Notes: generated by a model not told the origin, from the sequence alone. 64,000 nt of DNA from Sediminicola sp963974715 (GCA_963974715.1 CAXBDK010000002.1:124001-188000); one strand, 5' to 3'. Positions 7,896-17,514 are shown, counted from the first letter of the stretch. Numbers and translations are program-made.

Positions 7896-9743
7896 ATGTG
7901 TGGAATTGTGGGATATATTGGGCATAGGGATGCCTATCCGATCATTATTAAAGGACTTCAACGTCTGGAATATAGGGGTTATGACAGTGCGGGGGTAGCC
8001 CTATTCGATGGGCACCAAATAAATCTGTGCAAGACCAAGGGCAAGGTGGAAGACTTGGGAAGAAAGGCGAACGAAACTATTTCACTACTTGGAAATTTGG
8101 GGATAGGACATACCAGATGGGCCACCCATGGTGTTCCGAACGATGCAAATTCCCACCCGCACTATTCCAATTCGGGTGATTTGGTCATCATACACAACGG
8201 AATTATAGAAAACTACGATTCCATAAAAAAGGAATTGATCAATAGGGGATATTTTTTCAACTCGGATACCGACACCGAAGTCTTGATCAATCTTATAGAG
8301 GAGGTAAAGAATAAGGAGGGCGTTAAATTGGGCAAGGCGGTACAGATAGCCCTGAACCAAGTGGTGGGGGCTTATGCGATCGCCGTTTTCGATAGGAACA
8401 AACCCGATGAGATCGTGGTGGCCAAATTGGGAAGTCCCTTGGCCATCGGAATCGGTGAAAACGAATATTTTATCGCATCCGATGCCTCACCTTTTATCGA
8501 ATTTACCAATAATGCCGTCTATTTGGCGGATGAGGAGATGGCCATCATTCGTTTGGGCAAAGAGATAAAACTGAGAAAGATAAAGGACGATGCCATTGCC
8601 TATCCCAATATCATGGAACTGAAAATGAATATTGAGGAAATTGAAAAGGGCGGGTACGAGCATTTTATGCTCAAGGAGATCTATGAACAGCCAAGGGCCA
8701 TTCTGGACACGTATAGGGGGCGACTATTGGCGGACCAAGGCATCATAAAGATGGCGGGGATCGACCAAAACCTAGAGAAGTTTCTGAATGCGAACAGAAT
8801 AATAATAGTGGCATGCGGAACCTCATGGCATGCGGGACTGGTAGCGGAGTATATTTTTGAAGACCTTGCACGGATTCCCGTAGAGGTGGAGTATGCATCT
8901 GAATTCAGGTACAGAAATCCTGTCATCACCGACAAGGACGTGCTCATTGCCATCTCCCAATCGGGAGAGACTGCCGATACGTTGGCGGCCATAAAACTTG
9001 CCAAGGAAAAGGGGGCATTTGTCTTTGGGGTCTGTAATGTCGTCGGGTCGTCCATTGCCAGGGAAACCCATGCGGGGGCATATACACATGCCGGACCTGA
9101 AATTGGAGTGGCGTCCACAAAGGCCTTTACAACCCAGATAACCATACTTACCCTTATGGCACTAAAATTGGCCAAGGAAAAAGGCATTTTCTCGGCTTCC
9201 GCTTTTCATGAATATTTGGTGGAAATGGAGAACATCCCTTCCAAGGTTGAGAAAGCATTGGAATCAAATGCGTTGGTGGAAATTATAGCCAACGTCTATA
9301 AAAACTCCAATAACTGTCTCTACTTGGGCAGGGGGTATAATTTTCCGGTGGCCCTGGAAGGGGCATTAAAATTGAAGGAGATAAGTTATATCCATGCGGA
9401 AGGGTACCCCGCCGCGGAAATGAAACATGGCCCGATAGCCCTAATAGATGAGCATATGCCGGTTATAGTGATCGCCACCAAAAAGGGGCACTATGACAAA
9501 GTGGTGAGCAATATTCAGGAAATCAAGTCCAGAAAGGGCAAAATTATTGCAGTGGTGACCGAAGGGGACCAGACCGTAAGGGAGCTTGCCGACCATGTAA
9601 TTGAGGTGCCGGAGACATTTGAGAGCCTTACCCCCTTATTGACCACCCTTCCCTTGCAACTTCTATCATACCATATTGCGGTAATGAGGGGATGCAACGT
9701 GGACCAACCCCGTAACCTTGCCAAATCTGTTACAGTGGAGTAA
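7896..9743 (+). CDS. glmS: Glutamine--fructose-6-phosphate aminotransferase (isomerizing)
   Basis: GlmS makes glucosamine-6-phosphate, the first step toward UDP-GlcNAc for peptidoglycan and LPS. The start MCGIVGYIG at 7896 exposes the N-terminal cysteine nucleophile after Met removal, so the 20 extra residues of the open frame are not used. The protein has 615 residues: a glutamine amidotransferase domain (RGYDSAG, HTRWATHG, DTEV) over the first 240, then two SIS isomerase domains (CGTSWHAG near 310, SQSGETADTLAA near 355, and the C-terminal RNLAKSVTVE). It stands alone with its own promoter and a strong terminator. Confidence 0.98.
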   Translation: MCGIVGYIGHRDAYPIIIKGLQRLEYRGYDSAGVALFDGHQINLCKTKGKVEDLGRKANETISLLGNLGIGHTRWATHGVPNDANSHPHYSNSGDLVIIHNGIIENYDSIKKELINRGYFFNSDTDTEVLINLIEEVKNKEGVKLGKAVQIALNQVVGAYAIAVFDRNKPDEIVVAKLGSPLAIGIGENEYFIASDASPFIEFTNNAVYLADEEMAIIRLGKEIKLRKIKDDAIAYPNIMELKMNIEEIEKGGYEHFMLKEIYEQPRAILDTYRGRLLADQGIIKMAGIDQNLEKFLNANRIIIVACGTSWHAGLVAEYIFEDLARIPVEVEYASEFRYRNPVITDKDVLIAISQSGETADTLAAIKLAKEKGAFVFGVCNVVGSSIARETHAGAYTHAGPEIGVASTKAFTTQITILTLMALKLAKEKGIFSASAFHEYLVEMENIPSKVEKALESNALVEIIANVYKNSNNCLYLGRGYNFPVALEGALKLKEISYIHAEGYPAAEMKHGPIALIDEHMPVIVIATKKGHYDKVVSNIQEIKSRKGKIIAVVTEGDQTVRELADHVIEVPETFESLTPLLTTLPLQLLSYHIAVMRGCNVDQPRNLAKSVTVE

Positions 9744-9764
9744 AATTGTAAGTGTTTTTTGTTT

Positions 9765-9814
9765 ATATCCTTGGAGAGGCCCATTAATGGACATTTTCCA
9801 AGGATATCTTTTTT
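9765..9814 (+). terminator. Terminator after glmS
   Basis: The perfect 10-bp stem ATATCCTTGG / CCAAGGATAT (9765-9774 with 9798-9807) is followed by a T-run, 22 bases after the glmS stop. Confidence 0.8.
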
Positions 9815-9961
9815 ATGGCTGTTTTTATTACGAATTAGTTAGAATGTTGGGACGAATATTGCCAATATAATACTATGCATGCATAATTTATTTGATTTTG
9901 CTATTGCAGAAATGAAAAATAATGTATCTTGTTCTTACAAATTAACTTAACTCGAACTATA

Positions 9962-12691
9962 ATGAAAACAGTAGTACTTCTACCATTTTTGATGTTTGCC
10001 ATGGTATGCTTTTCCCAGGCGACCATTAAGGGGAAGGTAATAGATCAAAACGGTGATCCCGTTCCGGGGGCCAATGTGGTGATCGTTGGAAAGGCCATTG
10101 GGACCGTGGCCGATTTTGATGGAAATTTTACCTTGACCACCACCGAAACCCCTCCGTTTCAACTGAATATATCCAGCATTGGGTACGTTGCCGTTACGGC
10201 ACCGATAACCCAGGAAAATCAGACCCTCTCCATTACGCTCTTGGAAGAACAGACGCGATTGGACGAGGTGGTCATCTCCGCTTCCCGGACCCCCGAACGA
10301 ATCTTTGAATCGCCTGTTACCGTAGAAAGGTTTGGGCTCAAGGAAATAAAGAATACCGCCTCGGCTGATTTTTATGATGGACTGGAAAACCTAAAGGGAG
10401 TAGATATTAACACCAACAGTCTCACCTTTAAATCCATAAATACCAGAGGTTTTGCCACCTTTGCCAATACGCGTTTTATGCAGTTGGTGGATGGGATGGA
10501 CAATTCCGCTCCTGCACTAAATTTCCCATTGGGAAATCTTTTGGGCATGATCGAGACCGATGTGCAGAGCGTTGAGTTGCTGCCTGGTGCCGCTTCCGCA
10601 CTGTACGGGGCCAATGCCTTTAACGGGATACTTTTTATGAGGAGCAAAAGCCCATTTGAATTTCAAGGGCTGAGTGGCTACGTCAAAAGGGGGATTACCT
10701 CCCAGGAGGCCGCTGGTGATAACCCTTATACCGATTTTGGAATTAGGGCCGCCCATAAATTCAGTGATAAATTTGCCGCAAAGGTCAATTTTGGATATCT
10801 GAAGGGAACGGATTGGTACGCTACCAACGAAACCGATAAATTGAACAGGGGCCTCACTAGGGCAGATGTGGATTATGATGGGGTAAACGTGTACGGGGAT
10901 GAGGTTTCCACCAATATCAGGGCAGCTTCGGGCGGATTGGGCATTGTGCCCGATGTCACCGTTAGTAGGACCGGCTACAACGAATCCGACCTTACCAATT
11001 ATAATGCCGAGAGTATCAAGGCGGATTGGGGACTGTATTTTAGGCCATGGGCGAACGACTTTGAAATTGCGTACGTTGGAAAAGTGGGAAGTGGGTCCAC
11101 CATATACCAAGGGGCCAATAGATATGCCATTAAGGATTTCTTCCTGCAACAGCACAAATTGGAAATCAGGAACGATAATTTTTTTATAAGGGGATATCTT
11201 ACCGAGGATAAGGCCGGCAACTCCTACGATATGGTCTTTACGGGCATCAACATCAACCGACTTTGGAAATCGGATCAGGAGTGGTTCGGGGACTATATCT
11301 CCAATTATGTGGGCGCTTCCCTGGCGGGTGCGAACGAGACCGAATCGCATGCCGCCGCAAGGGCCGCCGCCGATACCGGTCGGCTTCTTCCCGGGACGCC
11401 GGCCTTTGAAAGTGCACTGAACAGGGTTACTTCCGATCCAGACCTGGCACAGGGATCTAGATTTCAGGACAATTCGAAAATATACCATGCAGATGCCAAT
11501 TATAATTTTGGACATCTGATAGATTTTGCCGAAATCCAGATAGGTGGATCCTATAGGAAGTACGAGCTCAATTCCTTTGGTACCATTTATACCGATACCG
11601 ATGGACCCATAGACTATTCAGAAATGGGAATCTATACGCAGCTTCAAAAATCCATGTTGGAAGAAGATCGTCTAAAACTTACCGCTTCTGTTAGGTACGA
11701 TAAATCCGAGCTGTTCGATGGATTCTTTTCGCCAAGAGTGGCATTGGGGTATACTTTGGGCGAAACAAAGGACCACAATATTAGGGTATCCTTCCAGACC
11801 GGCTTTAGGAACCCTACCACCCAAGATCTCTTTATAGGATTGGATGTGGGCCGTGCCGTACTGATCGGGTCTGCGGAAAGCAATTTAGATCGGGACGTAC
11901 GGACCTATGATGTGAGCACTTCCGGCCAATTGGTAGGGCAGCCGGCTACCGTTGATATAGCGGGAAGGGCCGCTTACGAAAATTCCTTTTCCCTTAATTC
12001 AGTGGAAGGCGGGGCCCCCGTGGCTTCCGATGTGGATATCGTAAAACCGGAGCAGGTATCCTCCGTAGAGGTCGGTTACCGTGGAAAGTTGGACAAAATA
12101 ACCATCGATCTAAGTGCGTACTACAACCGCTACCAGGATTTCATATCGAACGAGACCGTGGTTGTCCCTTTATATGGGGAAGTAGGGGATAATTCTTTCT
12201 CTTTGCTGGCCTTGCAGAACGGCGATTTTAAGGCCTATCAGACCTATACCAATTCCGATGCGGACGTGAATTCCTATGGGGCCGCAGTTGGGGTAAATAC
12301 GAGAATTTTGGGGAACTATGATCTTGGAATCAATTATACCTACTCCAAACTGGATTTCGATTCGGCTTCCAACCCGGGCTTCCGTACCAATTTCAACACT
12401 CCGGAGCATAAGGTAAAGGCCAATTTTGGGAATACCCAAGTCTTTAAAAATGTTGGTTTCAACTTGGCATGGAGGTGGAGCGACAGCTATTTCTGGGAAG
12501 CATCCTTTGGCGATGGGGACGTACCGGCCTTTCATGTGGTGGACGCCCAGATCAATTATACTGTCCCCAAGATCAAATCGACCTTTAAGGTGGGTGCCGC
12601 CAATGTTTTGGGGGACGAATATTTTACCGCTTTTGGTACGGGGTATATAGGGTCCCAATATTACATTTCTTGGACTATCAACAATCTTTAA
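9962..12691 (+). CDS. TonB-dependent outer-membrane receptor
   Basis: The 909-residue receptor has a signal peptide ending in CFSQA, a carboxypeptidase-regulatory-like domain (ATIKGKVIDQNGDPVPGANV, about residues 20-105), a plug (NTRGFATFANTRFMQLVDGMDN, LLPGAASALYGANAFNGILFM), and a large beta barrel ending in the aromatic pattern YYISWTINNL. It takes up a ligand through the outer membrane using TonB. The next gene, 27 bases downstream, encodes an SGNH-hydrolase lipoprotein rather than SusD, which suggests an ester or lipid substrate. ATG 9962 is chosen because it starts the signal peptide; the frame opens 33 bases earlier. Upstream TTG-N18-TATCTTG near 9907 is a possible weak promoter. Confidence 0.9.
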   Translation: MKTVVLLPFLMFAMVCFSQATIKGKVIDQNGDPVPGANVVIVGKAIGTVADFDGNFTLTTTETPPFQLNISSIGYVAVTAPITQENQTLSITLLEEQTRLDEVVISASRTPERIFESPVTVERFGLKEIKNTASADFYDGLENLKGVDINTNSLTFKSINTRGFATFANTRFMQLVDGMDNSAPALNFPLGNLLGMIETDVQSVELLPGAASALYGANAFNGILFMRSKSPFEFQGLSGYVKRGITSQEAAGDNPYTDFGIRAAHKFSDKFAAKVNFGYLKGTDWYATNETDKLNRGLTRADVDYDGVNVYGDEVSTNIRAASGGLGIVPDVTVSRTGYNESDLTNYNAESIKADWGLYFRPWANDFEIAYVGKVGSGSTIYQGANRYAIKDFFLQQHKLEIRNDNFFIRGYLTEDKAGNSYDMVFTGININRLWKSDQEWFGDYISNYVGASLAGANETESHAAARAAADTGRLLPGTPAFESALNRVTSDPDLAQGSRFQDNSKIYHADANYNFGHLIDFAEIQIGGSYRKYELNSFGTIYTDTDGPIDYSEMGIYTQLQKSMLEEDRLKLTASVRYDKSELFDGFFSPRVALGYTLGETKDHNIRVSFQTGFRNPTTQDLFIGLDVGRAVLIGSAESNLDRDVRTYDVSTSGQLVGQPATVDIAGRAAYENSFSLNSVEGGAPVASDVDIVKPEQVSSVEVGYRGKLDKITIDLSAYYNRYQDFISNETVVVPLYGEVGDNSFSLLALQNGDFKAYQTYTNSDADVNSYGAAVGVNTRILGNYDLGINYTYSKLDFDSASNPGFRTNFNTPEHKVKANFGNTQVFKNVGFNLAWRWSDSYFWEASFGDGDVPAFHVVDAQINYTVPKIKSTFKVGAANVLGDEYFTAFGTGYIGSQYYISWTINNL

Positions 12692-12718
12692 TCGGCTTTA
12701 AAATTAAAACGTAAACAA

Positions 12719-14218
12719 ATGAACACTAAACATATATGGTTGATATTGGTCTTTATGGGTCTTATTTCCTGCGAAAGCGATGATGATGGGACCTCTGAAA
12801 TTGTAGAGCCGATCGCCCTAACTTCGGGCAGTGCGGATTTTTCCACGTACGTGGCGTTGGGTAATTCCCTTACTGCCGGTTATACCGATGGGGCCCTTTT
12901 CCCCGCTTCACAGGAAAATTCGATGACCAAAATGTTATCCCTGAAGTTTTCCCTGGCAGGGGGTGGCGGTTTTACACAACCACTGATGAACGACAATTTC
13001 GGTGGATTGCTCGTTGGGGGAAACCAAATACTGGAGAATAGGCTGGTTTTCAACGGGACTGCTCCTGTGAGACTGGAGGCATTGGTGGGCCCAGTGACCC
13101 CTACTACCGACCTGTTGGTGAACAATCCCACGGGGCCATTTAATAACATGGGGGTTCCAGGGGCAAAGAGCTTCCACCTCCTTTTTGACGGTTATGGGAA
13201 TTTGGGGAACCTACAGGCCGGGATGTCCAACCCATATTTTATAAGAATGGCCTCGGCACCCAACGCCACTGTTTTGGGCGATGCAATGGCACAGGCCCCG
13301 ACCTTCTTTACATTATGGATAGGCAACAACGATATTCTGGGGTATGCCACCACCGGAGGCGATGGGACCAACCCTATTACAGACCAACAGACATTTGATT
13401 TTGCCTATAATACCTTGATAACTACCCTAACTTCGGGTGGGGCAAAGGGCGTGGTGGCGAACATTCCAAATGTTTCCGCAATCCCGCACTTCACCACGGT
13501 TCCCCATAATCCGGTACCCTTGGACGAAGCCACTGCGGCAGCGGTCAATAATGCCTATGCCCCCTACAATGGAGGGTTGCAGACAGCTGTTGCGGCCTTG
13601 GCCGGGACAGGTCTTTTTAGTGCGGAGGAAGCGGCCCAACGGACCATCGTTTTTCAGGCCGGTCCAAACAATGCGGTTGTAATAGAGGACGAGACCCTGA
13701 CCGATCTTGGGGCCATCAACCCTGCATTTGCGGGACTTCCCAAATATAGGCAGGCTACGGAAAACGATCTGTTGGTATTGCCCGCCTCCAGTTTTATAGG
13801 CACCTTGGCCGATCCCAATAATCCCTTGACCGTAAATGGGGTAGCGATACCCTTGGCCGATAAATGGGTGCTATTGCCAAGTGAACAGCAGGATATCGCA
13901 ACGGCAACGGCCAGTTTTAATGCTACCATTGCAGCAGCTGCCACAGCGGCCGGACTGGCACAGGTGGATGCCAATTCCCTTTTGGACGAGCTGGCAGGTG
14001 GAGGTATACAAAGCGGCAATTTCACGTTAACATCCAGTCTGGTCACGGGAGGCGCCTTCTCACTTGATGGGATCCATCCCACCAGTAGGGGATATGCCCT
14101 TATCGCAAACGAGTTCCTCAAGGCCATTGATGCCACCTACGGGTCAAATTTTGAAGCTTCCGGCAACCTAAACGATGTGGGTACCTTTCCTACCAATTAT
14201 TCGGTCATGCTGCCATGA
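12719..14218 (+). CDS. SGNH/GDSL-hydrolase lipoprotein paired with the TonB receptor
   Basis: The 499-residue protein has a lipoprotein signal with lipobox LISC (Cys 19) followed by an acidic stretch ESDDDG, consistent with surface export in Bacteroidota. SGNH hydrolase blocks are visible: block I ALGNSLTAGY with the nucleophile serine (GNSL in place of GDSL), block III WIGNNDILGY, and block V DGIHPTSRGY with the Asp-x-x-His pair near the C-terminus. It likely cleaves an ester or acyl bond on a substrate delivered to the adjacent receptor. It is cotranscribed with the receptor (27-base gap) and followed by a terminator. Confidence 0.87.
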   Translation: MNTKHIWLILVFMGLISCESDDDGTSEIVEPIALTSGSADFSTYVALGNSLTAGYTDGALFPASQENSMTKMLSLKFSLAGGGGFTQPLMNDNFGGLLVGGNQILENRLVFNGTAPVRLEALVGPVTPTTDLLVNNPTGPFNNMGVPGAKSFHLLFDGYGNLGNLQAGMSNPYFIRMASAPNATVLGDAMAQAPTFFTLWIGNNDILGYATTGGDGTNPITDQQTFDFAYNTLITTLTSGGAKGVVANIPNVSAIPHFTTVPHNPVPLDEATAAAVNNAYAPYNGGLQTAVAALAGTGLFSAEEAAQRTIVFQAGPNNAVVIEDETLTDLGAINPAFAGLPKYRQATENDLLVLPASSFIGTLADPNNPLTVNGVAIPLADKWVLLPSEQQDIATATASFNATIAAAATAAGLAQVDANSLLDELAGGGIQSGNFTLTSSLVTGGAFSLDGIHPTSRGYALIANEFLKAIDATYGSNFEASGNLNDVGTFPTNYSVMLP

Positions 14219-14240
14219 TAGATATTATGGACATTTAATA

Positions 14241-14271
14241 AAACGCCTATTAAAAATGGGCGTTTTTTTAG
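14241..14271 (+). terminator. Terminator after the SGNH lipoprotein gene
   Basis: Stem AAACGCC / GGCGTTT (14241-14247 with 14259-14265) is followed by T residues, 23 bases after the stop. Confidence 0.7.
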
Positions 14272-14317
14272 CTTTAAAAAGCACAAAAAACAGCTTTAAT
14301 TTTAAATTTAAAAGATA

Positions 14318-14325
14318 TATCTTTG
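14318..14325 (+). promoter_or_regulatory. -7 promoter element of atpDC
   Basis: TATCTTTG fits TAnnTTTG and lies 84 bases before the atpD ATG, directly after the preceding terminator. Confidence 0.45.
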
Positions 14326-14408
14326 CAGCGCAAAAAACTAGGGAGCCCGCAAAAGGCCATGGTTTCGTAATTGGTTATATATCACGCTAAACAATAAACA
14401 TTTAAGTA

Positions 14409-15917
14409 ATGTCAAAAGTTACAGGTAAAGTTTCCCAAATCATCGGACCAGTGGTCGATGTTGAATTCCAATCAGGAACAGACCTTCCCAAGATCTATGA
14501 TTCATTGGAGATCAATAAACAAGATGGTACAAAATTGGTGCTGGAGGTGCAATCACATGTTGGTGGCAATACCGTAAGGACCATATCCATGGATTCAACA
14601 GATGGATTGAGCAGGGGCGTTGCCGTTGAGGCTACCGGAAGTGCCATTCAGATGCCCATTGGCGATGATGTGTACGGTCGTCTTTTTAACGTGATCGGGG
14701 ATGCCATAGATGGCTTGGGAGATCTTCCCAAAGCCGGTAAGGATGGTCTTCCCATCCATAGGGAAGCCCCTAAATTTGAGGACCTTTCTACCTCTACCGA
14801 GGTATTGTTTACCGGAATAAAAGTTATAGATCTTATAGAACCTTACGCAAAAGGTGGTAAAATCGGCCTTTTTGGAGGTGCCGGGGTCGGTAAGACCGTG
14901 CTTATCCAAGAACTGATAAACAATATCGCCAAGGGACACGGTGGACTATCCGTATTCGCAGGTGTAGGGGAACGTACCCGTGAAGGGAACGATCTTCTGC
15001 GGGAAATGTTGGAATCGGGAATCATAAAATATGGTGACGACTTTTTACATTCAATGGAAGAAGGCGGATGGGACCTGTCCAAGGTTGATAAGAAAGTTAT
15101 GAAGGAATCCAAGGCAACCTTTGTTTTCGGACAGATGAACGAGCCTCCCGGGGCCCGTGCAAGGGTGGCACTTTCCGGATTGACCATTGCCGAATATTTC
15201 CGTGATGGTGCCGGAGAGGGACAAGGGAAGGACGTGTTGTTCTTTGTTGATAATATTTTTAGGTTTACCCAGGCCGGATCTGAAGTTTCCGCCCTTTTGG
15301 GGCGTATGCCCTCTGCTGTGGGATATCAACCTACACTGGCCACGGAAATGGGTGCCATGCAGGAAAGGATCACCTCCACCAAAAGGGGTTCCATTACCTC
15401 TGTACAAGCGGTATACGTGCCAGCGGATGATTTAACGGATCCGGCACCGGCAACTACGTTTGCCCACTTGGACGCCACTACGGTATTGTCCAGAAAGATC
15501 GCGGAGCTGGGAATCTATCCTGCCGTGGATCCCTTGGATTCCACTTCAAGGATATTGACCGCAGAGATATTGGGGAAAGACCACTACGCCTGTGCACAAC
15601 GTGTAAAGGAGTTATTACAGCGATATAAGGAACTTCAGGATATTATAGCTATCCTTGGGATGGAAGAACTTTCCGAAGAGGACAAACAAGCCGTGGGAAG
15701 GGCAAGAAGGGTTCAGCGTTTCCTTTCACAACCTTTCCACGTTGCGGAACAATTTACCGGTATTCCAGGGGTTTTGGTTGATATAAAAGAGACCATTAAG
15801 GGCTTTAACATGATCATGGACGGGAAATTGGATCACCTTCCCGAATCATCCTTCAACTTGAAAGGAACCATCGAGGAGGCAATTGAGGCCGGTGAAAAAA
15901 TGTTGGCCGAAGCTTAA
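14409..15917 (+). CDS. atpD: F1F0 ATP synthase subunit beta
   Basis: This is the catalytic subunit of ATP synthase. At 502 residues it is a little longer than the E. coli protein, normal for Bacteroidota. Visible marks are the Walker A GGAGVGKTV near residue 155, GERTREGNDL near 190, ALSGLTIAEYFRD near 255, and the family signature PAVDPLDSTSR near 375. It is grouped only with atpC; in this phylum atpDC often stand apart from the atpIBEFHAG genes. Confidence 0.98.
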   Translation: MSKVTGKVSQIIGPVVDVEFQSGTDLPKIYDSLEINKQDGTKLVLEVQSHVGGNTVRTISMDSTDGLSRGVAVEATGSAIQMPIGDDVYGRLFNVIGDAIDGLGDLPKAGKDGLPIHREAPKFEDLSTSTEVLFTGIKVIDLIEPYAKGGKIGLFGGAGVGKTVLIQELINNIAKGHGGLSVFAGVGERTREGNDLLREMLESGIIKYGDDFLHSMEEGGWDLSKVDKKVMKESKATFVFGQMNEPPGARARVALSGLTIAEYFRDGAGEGQGKDVLFFVDNIFRFTQAGSEVSALLGRMPSAVGYQPTLATEMGAMQERITSTKRGSITSVQAVYVPADDLTDPAPATTFAHLDATTVLSRKIAELGIYPAVDPLDSTSRILTAEILGKDHYACAQRVKELLQRYKELQDIIAILGMEELSEEDKQAVGRARRVQRFLSQPFHVAEQFTGIPGVLVDIKETIKGFNMIMDGKLDHLPESSFNLKGTIEEAIEAGEKMLAEA

Positions 15918-15980
15918 TAAAGTATCACGACGGGTTTCCTGCTTTTGGAAATATGCCGGATACCAAATATAAAATTGGAT

Positions 15981-16259
15981 ATGTACCTAGAAATTGTATC
16001 GCCCGAAGCCACATTGTTTGCAGGGGAAGTTACTTCAGTAACCGTTCCAGGGGTAGACGGAGAGTTTCAAATGTTGGAAAACCATGCACCCATCGTTTCC
16101 CTATTACAGGCAGGGAAAGTCAAATTTAAGGGTAATTTGGATGTTGAGGAGGCCCACAAGGGTAAATTTGAAAAGGGCCCCAATGGGGAGACCATACTTC
16201 GGATAATCAGTGGTACCATTGAGATGAAGGACAATAGGATCATTGTCCTTGCGGATTAG
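15981..16259 (+). CDS. atpC: F1F0 ATP synthase subunit epsilon (short form)
   Basis: Epsilon couples the rotor to F1. The 92-residue protein contains only the N-terminal beta-sandwich (LEIVSPEATLFAGEVTSVTVPGVDGEFQMLENHAPIVS), without the two C-terminal inhibitory helices of longer versions. This short form is usual for Bacteroidota. The frame opens at 15945, but MYLEIVSPE at 15981 is the family start. It follows atpD by 63 bases and ends before a strong terminator. Confidence 0.93.
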   Translation: MYLEIVSPEATLFAGEVTSVTVPGVDGEFQMLENHAPIVSLLQAGKVKFKGNLDVEEAHKGKFEKGPNGETILRIISGTIEMKDNRIIVLAD

Positions 16260-16287
16260 GACCTTTTTTATTTCATATGATATACTA

Positions 16288-16324
16288 GACCGCCCTTAGC
16301 AGATAAGGGCGGTCTTTTTTTGTT
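16288..16324 (+). terminator. Terminator after atpC
   Basis: Perfect 11-bp stem GACCGCCCTTA / TAAGGGCGGTC with a 5-base loop, followed by a long T-run. Confidence 0.92.
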
Positions 16325-16352
16325 GTACGTTGAGCAGGTTTTTCAATATGGT

Positions 16353-16384
16353 CCAAAAAAAGACCGCTAGATGCGGCCTTTTAT
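16353..16384 (-). terminator. Terminator of the PepSY-like gene at 16405
   Basis: On the minus strand, AGGCCGC and GCGGTCT form a 7-bp stem (one G-T pair) followed by seven T residues, 20 bases past the stop. Confidence 0.75.
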
Positions 16385-16404
16385 AATCTGATGGATGAAT
16401 TGTA

Positions 16405-16719
16405 TTACATATCGATCCAATTTCCATCTTTATCGGCGTACAGTACACCTTTGGTCCCGTCTTCCAACGAAACTTCCAATTTATACTGTTCGGACTCGTT
16501 TACACTTGCCTGGTCTATAGTGGCAGTGGGATAGTTTTGGGATACTGCGGAAGTAATGGCTTCCGGTAGTTCACTGGATTCAATTGCAGTAAATCCTTCC
16601 TGTGTGGTTTCCTGTGCGCTGGTTTCCTGGGTGGCATCGTTCTGTGGCGCTTCTGTTTCCTGTGCAATGGCGGTCATACTTCCCAAGGCCAATGCTGCTA
16701 CGAATAATATCTTTTTCAT
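16405..16719 (-). CDS. Small exported PepSY-like protein (paralog A, distant copy)
   Basis: The 104-residue protein has a signal peptide (KKILFVAALALGSMTAIAQ), a linker rich in Glu, Thr and Gln (residues 20-45), and a PepSY-like fold (PF11396 type): GFTAIESSELPEAIT, YPTATIDQASVNESEQYKLEV, then DGTKGVLYADKDGNWIDM. It is closest to the copy at 61433: both share NYPTA and EQYKLEVSLEDGTKG. ATG 16719 starts the signal peptide; the frame opens 60 bases earlier across the promoter. It carries the same -24/-12 element and upstream repeats as the 59-61 kb cluster, 43 kb away. The function is unknown; PepSY-like proteins are thought to bind peptides or inhibit proteases. Confidence 0.85.
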   Translation of the reverse strand: MKKILFVAALALGSMTAIAQETEAPQNDATQETSAQETTQEGFTAIESSELPEAITSAVSQNYPTATIDQASVNESEQYKLEVSLEDGTKGVLYADKDGNWIDM

Positions 16720-16757
16720 GATGTTAAATTTTATATGGTTAAACTTATAAGGTATAT

Positions 16758-16773
16758 TGAAATAAACGTGCCA
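16758..16773 (-). promoter_or_regulatory. Sigma-54-like -24/-12 promoter of the PepSY-like gene at 16405
   Basis: On the minus strand TGGCAC GTTTA TTTCA has GG and C at exactly the sigma-54 spacing (GG-N10-xC). A predicted start about 12 bases further gives a leader of about 28 bases. The -13 base is T instead of the usual G. Confidence 0.65.
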
Positions 16774-16861
16774 TAGCACCCCCCTGATAAGGATTTTTGT
16801 TTAAATATCTGAAAATCAATTATATAAAATGAGATTCAATGGGGAAGGTGAATTATTAAGA

Positions 16862-16888
16862 TGTGTATTTGTGGGTAGTTCCTGTGAA
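16862..16888 (-). promoter_or_regulatory. Candidate activator-binding repeats upstream of the 16405 gene
   Basis: On the minus strand: TTCACA, 5 bases, TACCCA, 4 bases, TACACA. The nearest repeat ends 89 bp before the -24 element, in the same place as at three paralogs near 60 kb. Confidence 0.55.
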
Positions 16889-16977
16889 AGATCGGGTAGC
16901 GGTTACCCCTATTACTAAAAATTTATCCATCTGGAAAAGCACAAAAATGGCGATCCACCAGTGTAAGGAGCCGACTT

Positions 16978-17514
16978 TTAGTTTTGCAGGATTATCACTA
17001 CCCAATCCGTATCACCGGCGGAATACCTCTTTAATTCTTGGAAACCTATGGCAAGATGGGCCTGTAAGGAACGTTGGTTCTTGGCATCCACTTCCGTAAT
17101 GATGCAATCGAACCTATCTTTGGTATGCAACTGCATGGTCTGGTACAGTTTACGGAACAGGCCCATTTTTCGGTATTCCCTATCCACACAGACCTGTCCC
17201 ATGGCAATAAAACTCCGTTCCTTGGGCAACACACTTACAATTTCTCTGAACATAGGCCGTAAAACTGGTATGCTATCGGCAAAGGTCGGGTGCATGCATA
17301 GGGCATATCCTACCACCCGCTCCTTGTGTTTCGCAAGGATATGTGCACATTGACGGTTCATTTCCTTAAGAATGTGGAAATCGTGACGAACGGTCACAAA
17401 GCCCTCCAAGCTTTTTTCCTCAGGATTTAAATTGCTATAATGGTTGGCCATCTGTAGATCCAGAATCATGTTCAGGTCCTGATCGCCATTTGCTTGGGTA
17501 AAGGTGATTTCCAT
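16978..17514 (-). CDS. GNAT-family N-acetyltransferase
   Basis: The 178-residue protein shows the GNAT acetyl-CoA fold: ERVVGYALCMHPTF near residue 80, then motif A, GQVCVDREYRKMGLFRKLYQTM, near residues 110-135, with a variant acetyl-CoA loop RKMGLF, and a C-terminal LQAHLAIGFQELKRY. The acceptor is not predictable. The start ATG overlaps the stop of the upstream M61 protease gene as TAATG at 17512-17516, indicating translational coupling and fixing the start at 17514 rather than 17535. Confidence 0.87.
   Translation of the reverse strand: MEITFTQANGDQDLNMILDLQMANHYSNLNPEEKSLEGFVTVRHDFHILKEMNRQCAHILAKHKERVVGYALCMHPTFADSIPVLRPMFREIVSVLPKERSFIAMGQVCVDREYRKMGLFRKLYQTMQLHTKDRFDCIITEVDAKNQRSLQAHLAIGFQELKRYSAGDTDWVVIILQN

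Noticed and set aside
10517..11515. Minus-strand frame of 332 codons inside the first TonB receptor
   Set aside because: The opposite strand encodes plug and barrel of the receptor without gap; the minus frame shows no domain.
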